Below, piece by piece: positions 1 to 7,799 of a stretch of 18,390 bases of DNA (its first letter is position 1; the number at the start of each line of letters is the position of its first letter). The notes under the pieces are model-generated. The model saw nothing but the letters and a program-made list of their open reading frames with translations. It did not search any database and was not told the origin of the DNA. Origin of the DNA: JABCZZ01 sp964454545 (GTDB taxonomy: Bacteria; Pseudomonadota; Alphaproteobacteria; Rickettsiales; JABCZZ01); the NCBI GenBank assembly GCA_964454545.1, contig CAYVTI010000043.1, positions 1 to 18,390 on the forward strand, given 5' to 3'. The position numbers and the translations under genes were made by a program.

Positions 1-828
1 CGCGGCAAATGAGCTGAGCTGGTCCACCATCGTGTTGATCGTGTTCTTCAATTCAAGGATTTCTCCTCGGACCAAAACGGTGATCTTCTTTGAAAGATCA
101 CCGTTCGCCACAGCCGTGGTCACGTCTGCGATGTTGCGTACCTGCGATGTGAGGTTGGACGCCATTGAATTTACGTTGTCGGTGAGGTCCTTCCATACTC
201 CGGACACGCCTCGCACGTCCGCCTGTCCGCCGAGCTTTCCTTCCGTACCTACTTCTCTTGCCACGCGGGTCACTTCCGCAGCGAATGAGTTGAGCTGATC
301 CACCATCGTGTTCACGGTGTTCTTGAGCTCAAGGATTTCGCCTTTCACATCTACGGTCACCTTCTTGGAAAGGTCTCCGCCCGCCACCGCGGTCGCCACC
401 TCGGCGATATTGCGCACCTGCCCGGTGAGGTTACCCGCCATCATGTTCACCGAGTCGGTGAGATCCTTCCATGTGCCTGCTACGCCCTTCACCTTCGCCT
501 GTCCGCCAAGCTTGCCTTCGGTGCCCACTTCGCGCGCCACGCGGGTCACTTCCGATGCGAAGGATGAAAGCCGGTCCACCATCGTGTTAATCGTTCTTGC
601 CGTGCGGAGGAATTCGCCTTTCAGCAACCGCCCGTCAATTTCAAGCGCCATCGTCTGCGAAAGATCACCCTGCGCCACGGCGCCGATGACGCGCGCGGTT
701 TCGCTGGTCGGGTGCACAAGGTCATTGATGAGATCATTTACGGATTCAACAGAATCATGCCAAAATCCGCTTACATTGCCGACGAACAGGCGCTGGCTCA
801 GCTTTCCTTCCTTGCCGACGGATTCGCT
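1..828 (-). repeat. Tandem 276-bp coding repeats (HAMP units)
   Basis: The plus-strand landmark TCCACCATCGTGTT recurs at 23, 299 and 575, a period of exactly 276 bp (92 codons). The units starting near 1 and 277 are highly similar at the nucleotide level; the third, near 553, is more diverged. Boundaries are approximate because the repeat has no sharp edge and continues beyond the left end. Confidence 0.8.
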
Positions 829-1041
829 CAGGCGGCTCAATTCCGCGGCCATCCTTTCGTTCATCTCCGCGACTTCATTGAAAGCATCCGCCACTTTTCC
901 GGCAACGCCGGTCCAGTTCGCTGGCAGGCGGATATCTTTTTGTCCCTTACGTAATGCGGCAAACGCAGCCAGCATTATTATCATTTCATTTTCGTATGTG
1001 CCCGACAATTCAGCTAAAGCCCGGCTCCCTTTCGCGGCCAT
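1..1041 (-). CDS. HAMP-repeat sensor histidine kinase, N-terminal part (runs off left edge)
   Basis: The frame is open for 347 codons from an ATG at 1041 to the window edge, so the 3' end is missing. The start is preceded by GGTAAGG. The product begins with about 60 residues lacking a signal peptide or membrane segment (LPANWTGVAGKV region), then repeats a HAMP-type unit of about 92 residues. The unit carries the motifs VTRVAREVGTEGKLGGQA, WKDLTDxVNxMAxNLT, GDLSKK(V/I)TV and GEILELKNT(V/I)NTMVDQL. This matches the soluble poly-HAMP hybrid kinases (fungal group III-like and bacterial relatives), which usually continue into further HAMP units, often GAF domains, a His kinase core and receiver domains. 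The kinase core is not visible, so the function is inferred from the N-terminal architecture. These proteins usually act in cytoplasmic stress or osmotic signalling. The first unit differs most (AQGDLSQTMALEIDG). A gene on the opposite strand is unlikely because the plus-strand frames here are antiparallel to clear HAMP repeats. Confidence 0.88.
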   Translation of the reverse strand, partial: MAAKGSRALAELSGTYENEMIIMLAAFAALRKGQKDIRLPANWTGVAGKVADAFNEVAEMNERMAAELSRLSESVGKEGKLSQRLFVGNVSGFWHDSVESVNDLINDLVHPTSETARVIGAVAQGDLSQTMALEIDGRLLKGEFLRTARTINTMVDRLSSFASEVTRVAREVGTEGKLGGQAKVKGVAGTWKDLTDSVNMMAGNLTGQVRNIAEVATAVAGGDLSKKVTVDVKGEILELKNTVNTMVDQLNSFAAEVTRVAREVGTEGKLGGQADVRGVSGVWKDLTDNVNSMASNLTSQVRNIADVTTAVANGDLSKKITVLVRGEILELKNTINTMVDQLSSFAA

Positions 1042-1234
1042 AGATAACCTTACCAATAAATATTTCCTATACACATAATACAATAATATAAAAATTCTAT
1101 AAGAGCAAATATTTTTATTTTATAATGGGTTATTCATCAATTTTAATCATTTTCCATATGGATTCCTTATACGAATTAAGACATAATGCGCCGTTTTTAA
1201 TTCTCTGCCTATGCAGCTGCACTTCAAACACCCC

Positions 1235-1255
1235 CCCACCGCAAGCAACGGTGGG
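1235..1255. repeat. 7-bp inverted repeat (CCCACCG / CGGTGGG)
   Basis: CCCACCG at 1235-1241 is complementary to CGGTGGG at 1249-1255 with a 7-nt loop. It is preceded by a run of C. No T-run follows on either strand, so it is not a canonical intrinsic terminator. Its role is unknown. Confidence 0.5.
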
Positions 1256-1270
1256 TATTAAATAGATGTC

Positions 1271-1300
1271 ACCCCGCATAAGCGAAGCGCATTGCGGGGT
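1271..1300. repeat. Palindromic element, 8-bp stem with nested GCG/CGC
   Basis: ACCCCGCA at 1271-1278 pairs with TGCGGGGT at 1293-1300. Inside, GCG at 1282-1284 can pair with CGC at 1288-1290. The flanks (GTC before, CTGG after) resemble the dispersed intergenic palindromes with a TCA-CCCCGC...GCGGGGT-CTGG core found in many proteobacterial genomes. It is probably a REP-like or MITE-like element rather than a gene-specific signal. Confidence 0.5.
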
Positions 1301-1336
1301 CTGGCCATACTGCAAGGCTGGGGCCCTTAAGTTCAC

Positions 1337-1350
1337 GTTGCAAGTGCAAC
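1337..1350. promoter_or_regulatory. 14-bp dyad GTTGCA-AG-TGCAAC, possible operator
   Basis: This is a perfect 6-bp inverted repeat with a 2-bp centre, about 150 bp upstream of the amidotransferase start. The size and symmetry would suit a dimeric repressor, but no regulator gene is adjacent and it may simply belong to the surrounding repeat-like sequence. Confidence 0.25.
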
Positions 1351-1501
1351 ATGACAATTTCTTGCGCAGCAAACTGCGGGGAATGCAACCCGGAGAGATT
1401 TAAACCTGCACCGCAAAACCATTGCCAGACGGCGTGGAAGTCCCTAATATCTACGCATCCCAACCACTACAACCCTTCCTGACTGCATAAAGGAGTGATT
1501 T

Positions 1502-2335
1502 ATGTGCAGATGGATTGCCTATAGCGGCAAGCCGATTTTTCTTGATACGCTGATTACCCGGCCAACGCATTCATTAGTGAAGCAGAGTCTGGAGTCCCGG
1601 ATGCATTACAAACAGGATGGAACACGTCTTGCCACCAATGGCGACGGGTTCGGTATGGGTTGGTACGGTAGCGAAAAACCTGATCCCGGCCTTTTCAAAG
1701 TACCCGATCCGGCATGGAATAACGAAAATATCACGGAAATATGCCCACATATAAAAGCGAATATTTTCATGGCGCATATCCGTGCGGCGTCCAACGGCGC
1801 GATCCAGCGCAGCAACGCCCACCCGTTCAAGTATAAAAACTGGCTCTTTCAGCATAACGGACATATCACCGGTTTTGAACATATAAGGCGCGAACTGCAG
1901 TTTGATATCGCCTCGGAGCTTTACCCATCGCTGCGCGGAACGACCGACAGCGAGACATTTTTCCTGCTGGCGCTTACTTACGGGCTGGAAAAATCTCCCA
2001 AGGAAGCGATGGAAAAAATGATCGTCCGCGTGGAGCGCGCCTGCAGGGAGAAGGGCATCGGCGTGAGATTCACCCTTTCCTGCGCCATGAGCGACGGCAA
2101 GTATCTCTACACCATACGCTACGCTTCGGGCAGCATTTCCAACAGCCAGTATTACGCCACCCATCCCGAATGCATCAGGGATCTGGGCGATAACCATTCC
2201 CGCATGCCGGGGCACAGCGTCATCGTGGTTTCCGAACCGCTCGATCAGGGCTATGAAAACTGGACAGAAATGCAGGACAACTCCTTCGCCACCATTATTA
2301 ATGGCAGCGTGGAAATAGAGAAGATTGGCGTGTAA
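1502..2335 (+). CDS. yafJ: Class II glutamine amidotransferase, YafJ-like
   Basis: This 277-residue protein has the N-terminal nucleophile class II amidotransferase fold (GATase_4 family, YafJ/EgtC-like). Removal of Met1 would expose Cys2 (MCRWIAY), the catalytic nucleophile. Other family marks are NGDGFGMGW (residues 46-54), HIRAAS (92-97, with the substrate-carboxylate Arg94) and FQHNGHI (116-122, oxyanion Asn119-Gly120). No synthase domain is fused, and the length is normal for stand-alone YafJ proteins, whose physiological acceptor is unknown. The start is well supported by AGGAG at 1491-1495, six bases before the ATG. It stands alone on this strand, convergent with the decarboxylase gene 40 bp away; no hairpin terminator is visible in that gap. 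The fold and chemistry are secure, but the substrate is not. Confidence 0.9.
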   Translation: MCRWIAYSGKPIFLDTLITRPTHSLVKQSLESRMHYKQDGTRLATNGDGFGMGWYGSEKPDPGLFKVPDPAWNNENITEICPHIKANIFMAHIRAASNGAIQRSNAHPFKYKNWLFQHNGHITGFEHIRRELQFDIASELYPSLRGTTDSETFFLLALTYGLEKSPKEAMEKMIVRVERACREKGIGVRFTLSCAMSDGKYLYTIRYASGSISNSQYYATHPECIRDLGDNHSRMPGHSVIVVSEPLDQGYENWTEMQDNSFATIINGSVEIEKIGV

Positions 2336-2375
2336 GAGTAGCTAGAAATAATTGAGTAAGAGAGTCCTCCAGTAT

Positions 2376-4067
2376 CTAAGCGGCATCCTTGGCATCCGCA
2401 TCGCCGCGCTTGTTCTTGTCGCGCAGTTTTCCAAGCTCTTCGCCTACCCGCCTCAGGCTCTGGCTGCACTCGTTGCGCGGAATAATAGCTTCGATGATAT
2501 ACATTTTATCCGTTGCGATGGCTTCCTTGACCGCGGCTTCGAGTTCCCCGTTCGTGGTCACTTTTCTGCCAACGCCAACTCCAAAAAGTTCGGTCAGTTT
2601 CGTATAGTTCCAGCGCAGGATTTCATTGAACGGGCCATCGAGAATAAACCGCTGGGTGCCGTAACCGTCGTTATTGAGCACGAACACGATGGGCTTCATC
2701 CCGAATTTAACGGCGGTGGAGAGCTCGATACCCGTCATCTGGAACGCTCCGTCGCCTACAATCGCGAATATGCGGCTCTTGGGACGCGCAGCCATTGCCC
2801 CGATGGACGCCGGAATAGCAAATCCCATCGACAGGTAATACGCGTCCGCGAGAAACGTGGTTGACTCTTTGGCGCGCAGTTTCATGGCGCCGAACATGGC
2901 ATCACCCGTATCGCAGGTGATAATATCCTGCTCGCCTACATAGAGGCCCAGGATGCGGAAAAAGTTGGAAATCGAAATCTCTGCCGATTTCTCAGCGTCG
3001 TTCAGCGGCTTCGCCTCCGGCGCCTGCGGCGGCAGCGCGCCCAGCTTGCGCGGCGTCACCGGCATTTCATAAAGCTTCTCAAGAAATTCCTTGAGCACAA
3101 CATGTTCATAGGTACGCGCGCCAATCTGCATCTTCTCCGTAGTAGCAAGCATCGTGCGCTTGCGGCTCAGTTTCTCGCTGGTGCTCATGAAGCCGAACCA
3201 GACGTCCGTGATCATAGCGCCCAGCATGATGAGGCAGTCCGAATCCTCGACATATTTCTGCACGGCTTCATCCGATAACGGACCGGAATAGACGCCGATG
3301 AACAGCGGATGGGTTTCGCTGATAAGGGATTTGGACATGAGCGTTGAAGCGAACGGAATATTGAATTTACTTGCCACCGCAAGCGCCTGATCGATCAACC
3401 CGTGGCGGTAAAGCTCGATGTCCGCGATAATGACCGGCTGCTTCGCGTTATTGATGGCATTTGCGGCATCTTCCAGCATCGCCTGCAGGTTGTCCGGATC
3501 ACTGGCCGTGATCTGCCTGTTCACGGCAGGCGGGATATTCCCGATCGGCATGTCGACAATGTCGAACGGCACTTCGATATAACCCGGGCGCGAATTTTCC
3601 CGTACCGTATTCACCACGCGCATGATTTCAGCCGCCGCCGTTTCCGGATCGAGCAGGACGGCAGTCGCGCAGGTTACTTCCTCATAGATGCGCCGCTGCG
3701 TGTCGAACGTGCGTACTTTATGATGCATCAGCACATCCTTTTTTCGATCGGCAGGCGACGGACCACCGGAAATAATCAATACGGGCGATTTTTCCGCATA
3801 GGCGCAGGCCACCGAGTTAAGCATGTTAAGACCACCGACGCAGTACGTGACGCAGGCGACACCCAAACCATGAATGCGCGCATAGCCGTCGGCCGCGAAC
3901 CCCACGCTTGGCTCATGCGTCATAGTGATAATCTCGAGAGGCGATTTCTGCAGCCAGCGGAATGTCGGCAAGGCAAAATCCCCCGGAATGCCGAAAACAT
4001 GGGTCACACCCTGCTTATGCAGGTAATCAAATAAAAACGATCCTACGGTTTGTTGACTCTCGCTCAT
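2376..4067 (-). CDS. ThDP-dependent 2-keto acid decarboxylase (indolepyruvate/phenylpyruvate decarboxylase family)
   Basis: This 563-residue enzyme should decarboxylate a 2-keto acid to an aldehyde. It contains GIPGDFALP (catalytic Asp30), HEPSVGFAADGYAR (Glu52, which activates the cofactor), the adjacent His115-His116 pair diagnostic of the pyruvate/indolepyruvate decarboxylase group, and the ThDP-Mg motif from GDGAF (438-442) to NN (465-466). Its N-terminal half closely resembles Azospirillum phenylpyruvate decarboxylase (GIPGDFALP, AYAEKSPV, HHxxRTxDTQ). At residue 472, where Zymomonas pyruvate decarboxylase has catalytic Glu473, this protein has Gln. The ATG at 4067 was chosen because AAGGA precedes it and the frame upstream overlaps the HMG-CoA lyase gene; the gap is then 25 bp. 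As the last gene of the catabolic block, it may turn 4-methyl-2-oxopentanoate into isovaleraldehyde. Pyruvate, indolepyruvate or phenylpyruvate remain possible substrates. Confidence 0.85.
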   Translation of the reverse strand: MSESQQTVGSFLFDYLHKQGVTHVFGIPGDFALPTFRWLQKSPLEIITMTHEPSVGFAADGYARIHGLGVACVTYCVGGLNMLNSVACAYAEKSPVLIISGGPSPADRKKDVLMHHKVRTFDTQRRIYEEVTCATAVLLDPETAAAEIMRVVNTVRENSRPGYIEVPFDIVDMPIGNIPPAVNRQITASDPDNLQAMLEDAANAINNAKQPVIIADIELYRHGLIDQALAVASKFNIPFASTLMSKSLISETHPLFIGVYSGPLSDEAVQKYVEDSDCLIMLGAMITDVWFGFMSTSEKLSRKRTMLATTEKMQIGARTYEHVVLKEFLEKLYEMPVTPRKLGALPPQAPEAKPLNDAEKSAEISISNFFRILGLYVGEQDIITCDTGDAMFGAMKLRAKESTTFLADAYYLSMGFAIPASIGAMAARPKSRIFAIVGDGAFQMTGIELSTAVKFGMKPIVFVLNNDGYGTQRFILDGPFNEILRWNYTKLTELFGVGVGRKVTTNGELEAAVKEAIATDKMYIIEAIIPRNECSQSLRRVGEELGKLRDKNKRGDADAKDAA

Positions 4068-4092
4068 AGTATCCTTACTCCTGCCATTTGCC

Positions 4093-4995
4093 TTAGTTAT
4101 AAACCTTAGCCGGTGATTTACCAAGTCTTTCATTAATAAACGATGTTGCGTTGCACAATATCTGCGTATCCTTGACAGCGCAGCTCAAACCTTTGTCTCC
4201 ACACCAGGAAACGATATCCTCCATCGCCAGGTTACCCTTCGGGCTGTTGGCATAGGGACAGCCACCAAGCCCTCCGGTTGCGGCGTCGAAGGTGCGAATC
4301 CCCAGCCCATAGGAGCGCTCCACATTGCTTATCGCGTGGCCGTTCGTATCATGAAAATGCATGGCGACTTTGGCAAGCGGGATAGAAAATTTCACATGCG
4401 CCTTCACCAGCTCTTCAACCATATCAGGCTTGCCAATCCCCGTGGTATCGCCGAGCGATACTTCAAAGCACCCCATATCAAGCAGCTGTTTGGAGCGCTT
4501 TGCAACGATCTGCGGGGAAAACGGCAGATCGGTATAACCGAACACATTCGATATATAGCCGCGCACGCGCATGCCGGATGCAAGCGCTTCCTTGATCGTC
4601 GGCTCTATGGCGGTAAACGCTTCATCAACGCTAGCGTTGATGTTAGCCTTGGAAAAGACTTCCGAGACGGCAAGAAAGATTGCGATTTCTTTTGCCTTAA
4701 CCGCCTTTGCGCGTTCCAGCCCTTTGAGATTCGGCACCAGATAGGAAAAAACCACCTCCGGGAATTCTTTTTCCACCGGCGCAAGCAGGGCAGCCACTTC
4801 CGCCGAATTCGCCATGGCAGGAACCGCCTGCGGGCGCACGAAACTGCCTGCTTCAATGCGCATTAACCCCGCCTGCGCGAGCTTCCGGATGAACGCAGCT
4901 TTCGCTTCAGCAGACAAATTCTTTGCGCCCGCTTCATTCTGCAAACCGTCCCTTGCGCTTACGTCCACAAGCTCTATGTCGTATTTATTTTCCAT
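4093..4995 (-). CDS. liuE: Hydroxymethylglutaryl-CoA lyase
   Basis: This is a 300-residue DRE-TIM metallolyase that cleaves HMG-CoA into acetoacetate and acetyl-CoA, the last step of leucine breakdown. It shows VDVSARDGLQNE near the N-terminus (general acid/base Arg-Asp and metal ligands), SLGDTTGIG in the middle, HFHDTNGH (metal ligands) and GGLGGCPYA, which contains the catalytic Cys. The length is typical of bacterial and mitochondrial HMG-CoA lyases. The ATG at 4995 was chosen because GGAGGAG lies just upstream and the product then begins MENKYDIELVDVSARDG; longer starts add a basic, non-conserved extension. It overlaps the end of the biotin carrier gene by 11 bp, which implies tight co-expression. 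In other species the gene is called liuE or mvaB. Confidence 0.93.
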   Translation of the reverse strand: MENKYDIELVDVSARDGLQNEAGAKNLSAEAKAAFIRKLAQAGLMRIEAGSFVRPQAVPAMANSAEVAALLAPVEKEFPEVVFSYLVPNLKGLERAKAVKAKEIAIFLAVSEVFSKANINASVDEAFTAIEPTIKEALASGMRVRGYISNVFGYTDLPFSPQIVAKRSKQLLDMGCFEVSLGDTTGIGKPDMVEELVKAHVKFSIPLAKVAMHFHDTNGHAISNVERSYGLGIRTFDAATGGLGGCPYANSPKGNLAMEDIVSWCGDKGLSCAVKDTQILCNATSFINERLGKSPAKVYN

Positions 4996-5503
4996 CCGGC
5001 TCCTCCGCCGTAAGCCGCACCAGATCAGCACCTTCCGTAACCAGATCACCTTCGCTTACCAATAATTCATCCACCTTTGCATCACCACCGGCGGAAAGCG
5101 TGATCTGCAATTTCATCGCCTCCATGACCAGAAGCGCCTGCCCTTCCGCCACACGCTCCCCCGCTTTGACCATAATCTGGCGGATAAGACCCGGCATCGG
5201 TGCGGGCGGGCTTAACTCTGCCTGCTGGCCCGCATGCGCGGCATCAGCGGCATGCTCGGTTACTTTTGCCGCAAAGTTCCCCACCTGTACACGCGCATCC
5301 TTACCCGCGCGCCATACGGAACCACTCTTGCGCTGCCAGACGCCTGAAGCAGTTTCATGCTCCAGCAAAAAACTGCTGTTCGGCAGGCGATGGCTGCAGA
5401 ACGTGTAGGATTTACCGCCTAGGGTAAAAGACAATTCCTGCTGCTTACGCGCCATATTTTCAAGCATAACGGGCTTGCCGTTTATATGCAGCGTGACATT
5501 CAT
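4985..5503 (-). CDS. Biotin carboxyl carrier subunit of methylcrotonyl-CoA carboxylase (separate BT+BCCP protein)
   Basis: This 172-residue protein corresponds to the C-terminal third of the usual MccA/LiuD alpha subunit. Residues 1 to about 85 look like the BT region that joins the alpha and beta subunits (MNVTLHINGK, QQELSFTLGGKSYTF). A hinge rich in Ala and Gln leads to the biotinyl domain, which has PAPMPGLI (100-107) and VMEAMKLQ (126-133) with biotinylated Lys131. The ATG at 5503 overlaps the biotin carboxylase stop as ATGA, favouring translational coupling. A longer frame from 5533 exists but has no better start. In most proteobacteria these domains are fused to the carboxylase. The Bacillus yng operon also encodes the carrier separately (yngHB), though that protein is much shorter. 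A sequencing or natural frameshift in a fused gene is the main alternative. Confidence 0.85.
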   Translation of the reverse strand: MNVTLHINGKPVMLENMARKQQELSFTLGGKSYTFCSHRLPNSSFLLEHETASGVWQRKSGSVWRAGKDARVQVGNFAAKVTEHAADAAHAGQQAELSPPAPMPGLIRQIMVKAGERVAEGQALLVMEAMKLQITLSAGGDAKVDELLVSEGDLVTEGADLVRLTAEEPDGK

Positions 5504-7002
5504 CGCATGCCTGCCAGTCTCGGGTTGTTCCACGCCGAATGCTCGGTATGCGCGTGCGCCGCAGGAAGCGTTGCCTGCGTGTCCGATAACAGGTAAGCGG
5601 CGGCAAGCATTGCGAGCTTATCATCGCTGTAATGCGCTGTCGCCAGATCTTCTTTATGCTTCGGGATAAAATCGGTGAAAGTTTGCCCTGTAAGAAATGC
5701 TTTGTGGCCCAGTATGCGCAGCAGGTAATCGCGGTTGCTGATGACACCGCTCACGCGCGTTTGTTCAAGCGCATTACACAGCCTATGGATAGCCTCTTCA
5801 CGAGTTCTCCCCCACGCGGCAATCTTCGCGATCATGGGATCGTAATTTGCCGAAACCGTATTGCCGCTGCGATAGCCATTTTCACAGCGCACATGCGGCA
5901 GATGCGGCAATGAGAACATACTGAGCGTGCCCGGCGCTGGCATGAATTCGCGTTCTGCGTCTTCGGCATAGAGACGCACTTCCACCGCGTGTCCGCTGCG
6001 CTTTACGTCTTTCTGCGTGACAGGAAGCTTTTCGCCTTCCGCCACCTTGATCTGCATCTGCACGAGATCAAGCCCGGTGATCATTTCGGTAACCGGATGC
6101 TCCACCTGCAGGCGCGTATTCATTTCAAGGAAATAAAATTCCCCGGAACTGTCCATGATGAATTCAACCGTGCCTGCGCCGACATAACCGATATGAGAGG
6201 TAATCTTAACAGCCGCTTCCACCATTTTCGCACGCGTTGAATCCGGCAGTGCAGGCGAAGGGCTTTCCTCGATGATTTTCTGGTAACGCCGCTGGATGGA
6301 ACATTCGCGCTCGAACAGGTGCAGATGATTGCCATGCGTATCGGAAAACACCTGCACTTCGATATGGCGCGGACGGGTGAGGTATTTTTCAAGCAGCAGG
6401 CGATCATCGCCAAAGGCATTCATCGCCTCTAATCGCGCCGACTCAAGCGCAGATGGCAATTCCTTCGCATGATGAACTATGCGCATACCCTTGCCGCCGC
6501 CGCCCGCAGCCGCTTTCACCAGAACGGGATAGCCGATCTTCTCCGCTTCTTTCGCAAGCTGTTTATTCTCTTTGCCGCCGCCGTCATAGCCCGGCACCGT
6601 CGGCACGCCAATCGACTGGCATAATATGCGTGATTCCGCTTTATCCCCCATCATCGCGATAACCTTCGCCGGAGGGCCTACGAATATCAGTCCTGCTTTC
6701 GCAACAGCTCCGGCGAAGCGCGCATTCTCGGAAAGGAAACCGTAGCCGGGATGAACAGCATTGGCGCCGCTTGCTCTCGCGGCCGCAATCAGCTTTTCAC
6801 TATTGAGATAGGTTTCGGAAAGATTTTTCCCCTCGAGCAGCACTGAAAAATCTCCTGCATACGCATGCGGCAAATCCCTATCATCAGAGGCAAAAACGGT
6901 GACCGTCTCAATTCCCATCGCACGGCATGTGGCAACAATGCGGCAAGCGATTTCGCCGCGGTTGGCAATCAGCAGGCGGGTTATGGCGACATTCTTTCTC
7001 AT
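5500..7002 (-). CDS. Biotin carboxylase subunit of methylcrotonyl-CoA carboxylase
   Basis: This 500-residue ATP-grasp enzyme carboxylates biotin on the partner carrier using ATP and bicarbonate. Visible motifs are the N-terminal LLIANRGEIACRI, HPGYGFLSEN, the ATP-binding glycine loop AAAGGGGKGMR, FERECSIQRRYQKIIEESP, and EMNTRLQVEHPVTE with the catalytic Glu/Asn/Arg set. The protein stops shortly after the biotin carboxylase C-terminal domain, where fused MccA/LiuD proteins continue into the BT and biotinyl domains. The ATG at 7002 overlaps the hydratase stop in an ATGA arrangement; a GTG nine bases upstream is less likely. Its position between the beta subunit, hydratase and HMG-CoA lyase assigns it to methylcrotonyl-CoA rather than acetyl-, propionyl- or geranyl-CoA carboxylase. 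Confidence 0.9.
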   Translation of the reverse strand: MRKNVAITRLLIANRGEIACRIVATCRAMGIETVTVFASDDRDLPHAYAGDFSVLLEGKNLSETYLNSEKLIAAARASGANAVHPGYGFLSENARFAGAVAKAGLIFVGPPAKVIAMMGDKAESRILCQSIGVPTVPGYDGGGKENKQLAKEAEKIGYPVLVKAAAGGGGKGMRIVHHAKELPSALESARLEAMNAFGDDRLLLEKYLTRPRHIEVQVFSDTHGNHLHLFERECSIQRRYQKIIEESPSPALPDSTRAKMVEAAVKITSHIGYVGAGTVEFIMDSSGEFYFLEMNTRLQVEHPVTEMITGLDLVQMQIKVAEGEKLPVTQKDVKRSGHAVEVRLYAEDAEREFMPAPGTLSMFSLPHLPHVRCENGYRSGNTVSANYDPMIAKIAAWGRTREEAIHRLCNALEQTRVSGVISNRDYLLRILGHKAFLTGQTFTDFIPKHKEDLATAHYSDDKLAMLAAAYLLSDTQATLPAAHAHTEHSAWNNPRLAGMR

Positions 7003-7796
7003 GCGACCCACTTGGCCTTGCGGCCGGAAAGTAACGCGTCCATGCCTTCCTGCCCTTCGTCGCTCACGCGGGCGTCGGCAATCGCCTCAACGGTCGCGTC
7101 AGTTACGGCAGCTCTGTCCGGCGAAAGGGAAACGATCTTGGCGATAAGCGCCTTGGCTTTTTGCGAAGCGCCGGGAGCAGCTTTCAGGAATTCCGCTATC
7201 ACTTCATCGCGCACAGCGTCAAGCCTGTCACGCGGCACCACGCGATGCGCAAGGCCTATTTCCTTTGCGATATTTGCCGAAAACTGCATGCCGGAAGTAA
7301 AGTAAGCGTGCGCGGCAGAGACGCCGATTTTCTCCATCGCATAAGGCGCAATCACCGCCGGCAGGATGCCGATACGCGCCTCGGTAAAGCCGAATTTCGC
7401 GTCTTCCGCAGCCACAACAAAATCACAGACCGCGGCCAGTCCTGAGCCGCCACCCAGCGCCGCGCCGTGCACAATGCCGATGAGCGGCTTGCTGAAGCCG
7501 CGGATGCATGCATACATCGCGGCAAGCTTCCTGCTGTCGGCGATATTTTCCTCGCGGCTATAGCCTTTCATGGAGCGCATCCAGTTGAGATCGCCGCCCG
7601 CACAGAACGACTTGCCATGTCCGAAGAGCACCGCAAAGCGCACTTTGCTATCATTGTCGATTTCTTCGAATACGTGGGTCAGATCCCTGAGCAGATTGCT
7701 GTCAAAGGCATTATGCACCTCCGGGCGGTTAAGCCCTACGAAAGCTACCCCGCGTGCGTCGATTTCGAACGTAAGAAGTGCGTATTTTCCTGTCAT
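6999..7796 (-). CDS. liuC: Methylglutaconyl-CoA hydratase (enoyl-CoA hydratase family)
   Basis: This 265-residue crotonase-fold enzyme should hydrate 3-methylglutaconyl-CoA to HMG-CoA. It carries RPEVHNAFD near residue 25, the first oxyanion segment SFCAGGDLNWM, the second oxyanion segment HGAALGGGSGLAAVCD, and FGFTEARIGILPAVIAPY, which includes the second catalytic Glu. The position of the first catalytic Glu in classic crotonases is Gly here (GGGSGLA), as in other LiuC-like hydratases, and the IPAVI-type segment is also typical of that group. The ATG at 7796 lies three bases after the carboxyltransferase stop. Its 3' end overlaps the biotin carboxylase start by four bases. The context between both carboxylase subunits supports the specific assignment. 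Confidence 0.9.
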   Translation of the reverse strand: MTGKYALLTFEIDARGVAFVGLNRPEVHNAFDSNLLRDLTHVFEEIDNDSKVRFAVLFGHGKSFCAGGDLNWMRSMKGYSREENIADSRKLAAMYACIRGFSKPLIGIVHGAALGGGSGLAAVCDFVVAAEDAKFGFTEARIGILPAVIAPYAMEKIGVSAAHAYFTSGMQFSANIAKEIGLAHRVVPRDRLDAVRDEVIAEFLKAAPGASQKAKALIAKIVSLSPDRAAVTDATVEAIADARVSDEGQEGMDALLSGRKAKWVA

Positions 7797-7799
7797 AAT

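Larger units (their letters stand above)
1042..1501. other. Intergenic region between divergent kinase and yafJ-like genes
   Basis: This 460-bp stretch separates two divergent genes and I see no credible coding frame in it. Positions 1042-1190 are very AT-rich and probably hold the kinase promoter, although no hexamer pair is convincing. Positions 1229-1350 hold three separate inverted repeats, listed individually. The YafJ-like ribosome site AGGAG lies at 1491-1495. Confidence 0.6.

Noticed and set aside
308..1078. Long plus-strand open frame of 256 codons rich in Ser, Thr and Pro
   Set aside because: It is exactly antiparallel to a minus-strand frame with unmistakable HAMP-repeat motifs, and its composition is a typical antisense shadow.
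1130..1463. Short minus-strand frames in the kinase/yafJ intergenic region
   Set aside because: They run through the palindromic elements, lack ribosome sites and show no protein-like composition.
2336..2375. Bidirectional terminator between convergent yafJ-like and decarboxylase genes
   Set aside because: The 40-bp gap has no inverted repeat with a T-run on either strand.
5500..5533. Frameshift pseudogene reading of the carboxylase alpha subunit
   Set aside because: Both halves have intact motifs and full domains, and the junction is a regular ATGA coupling. A frameshift is kept only as an alternative to be checked.
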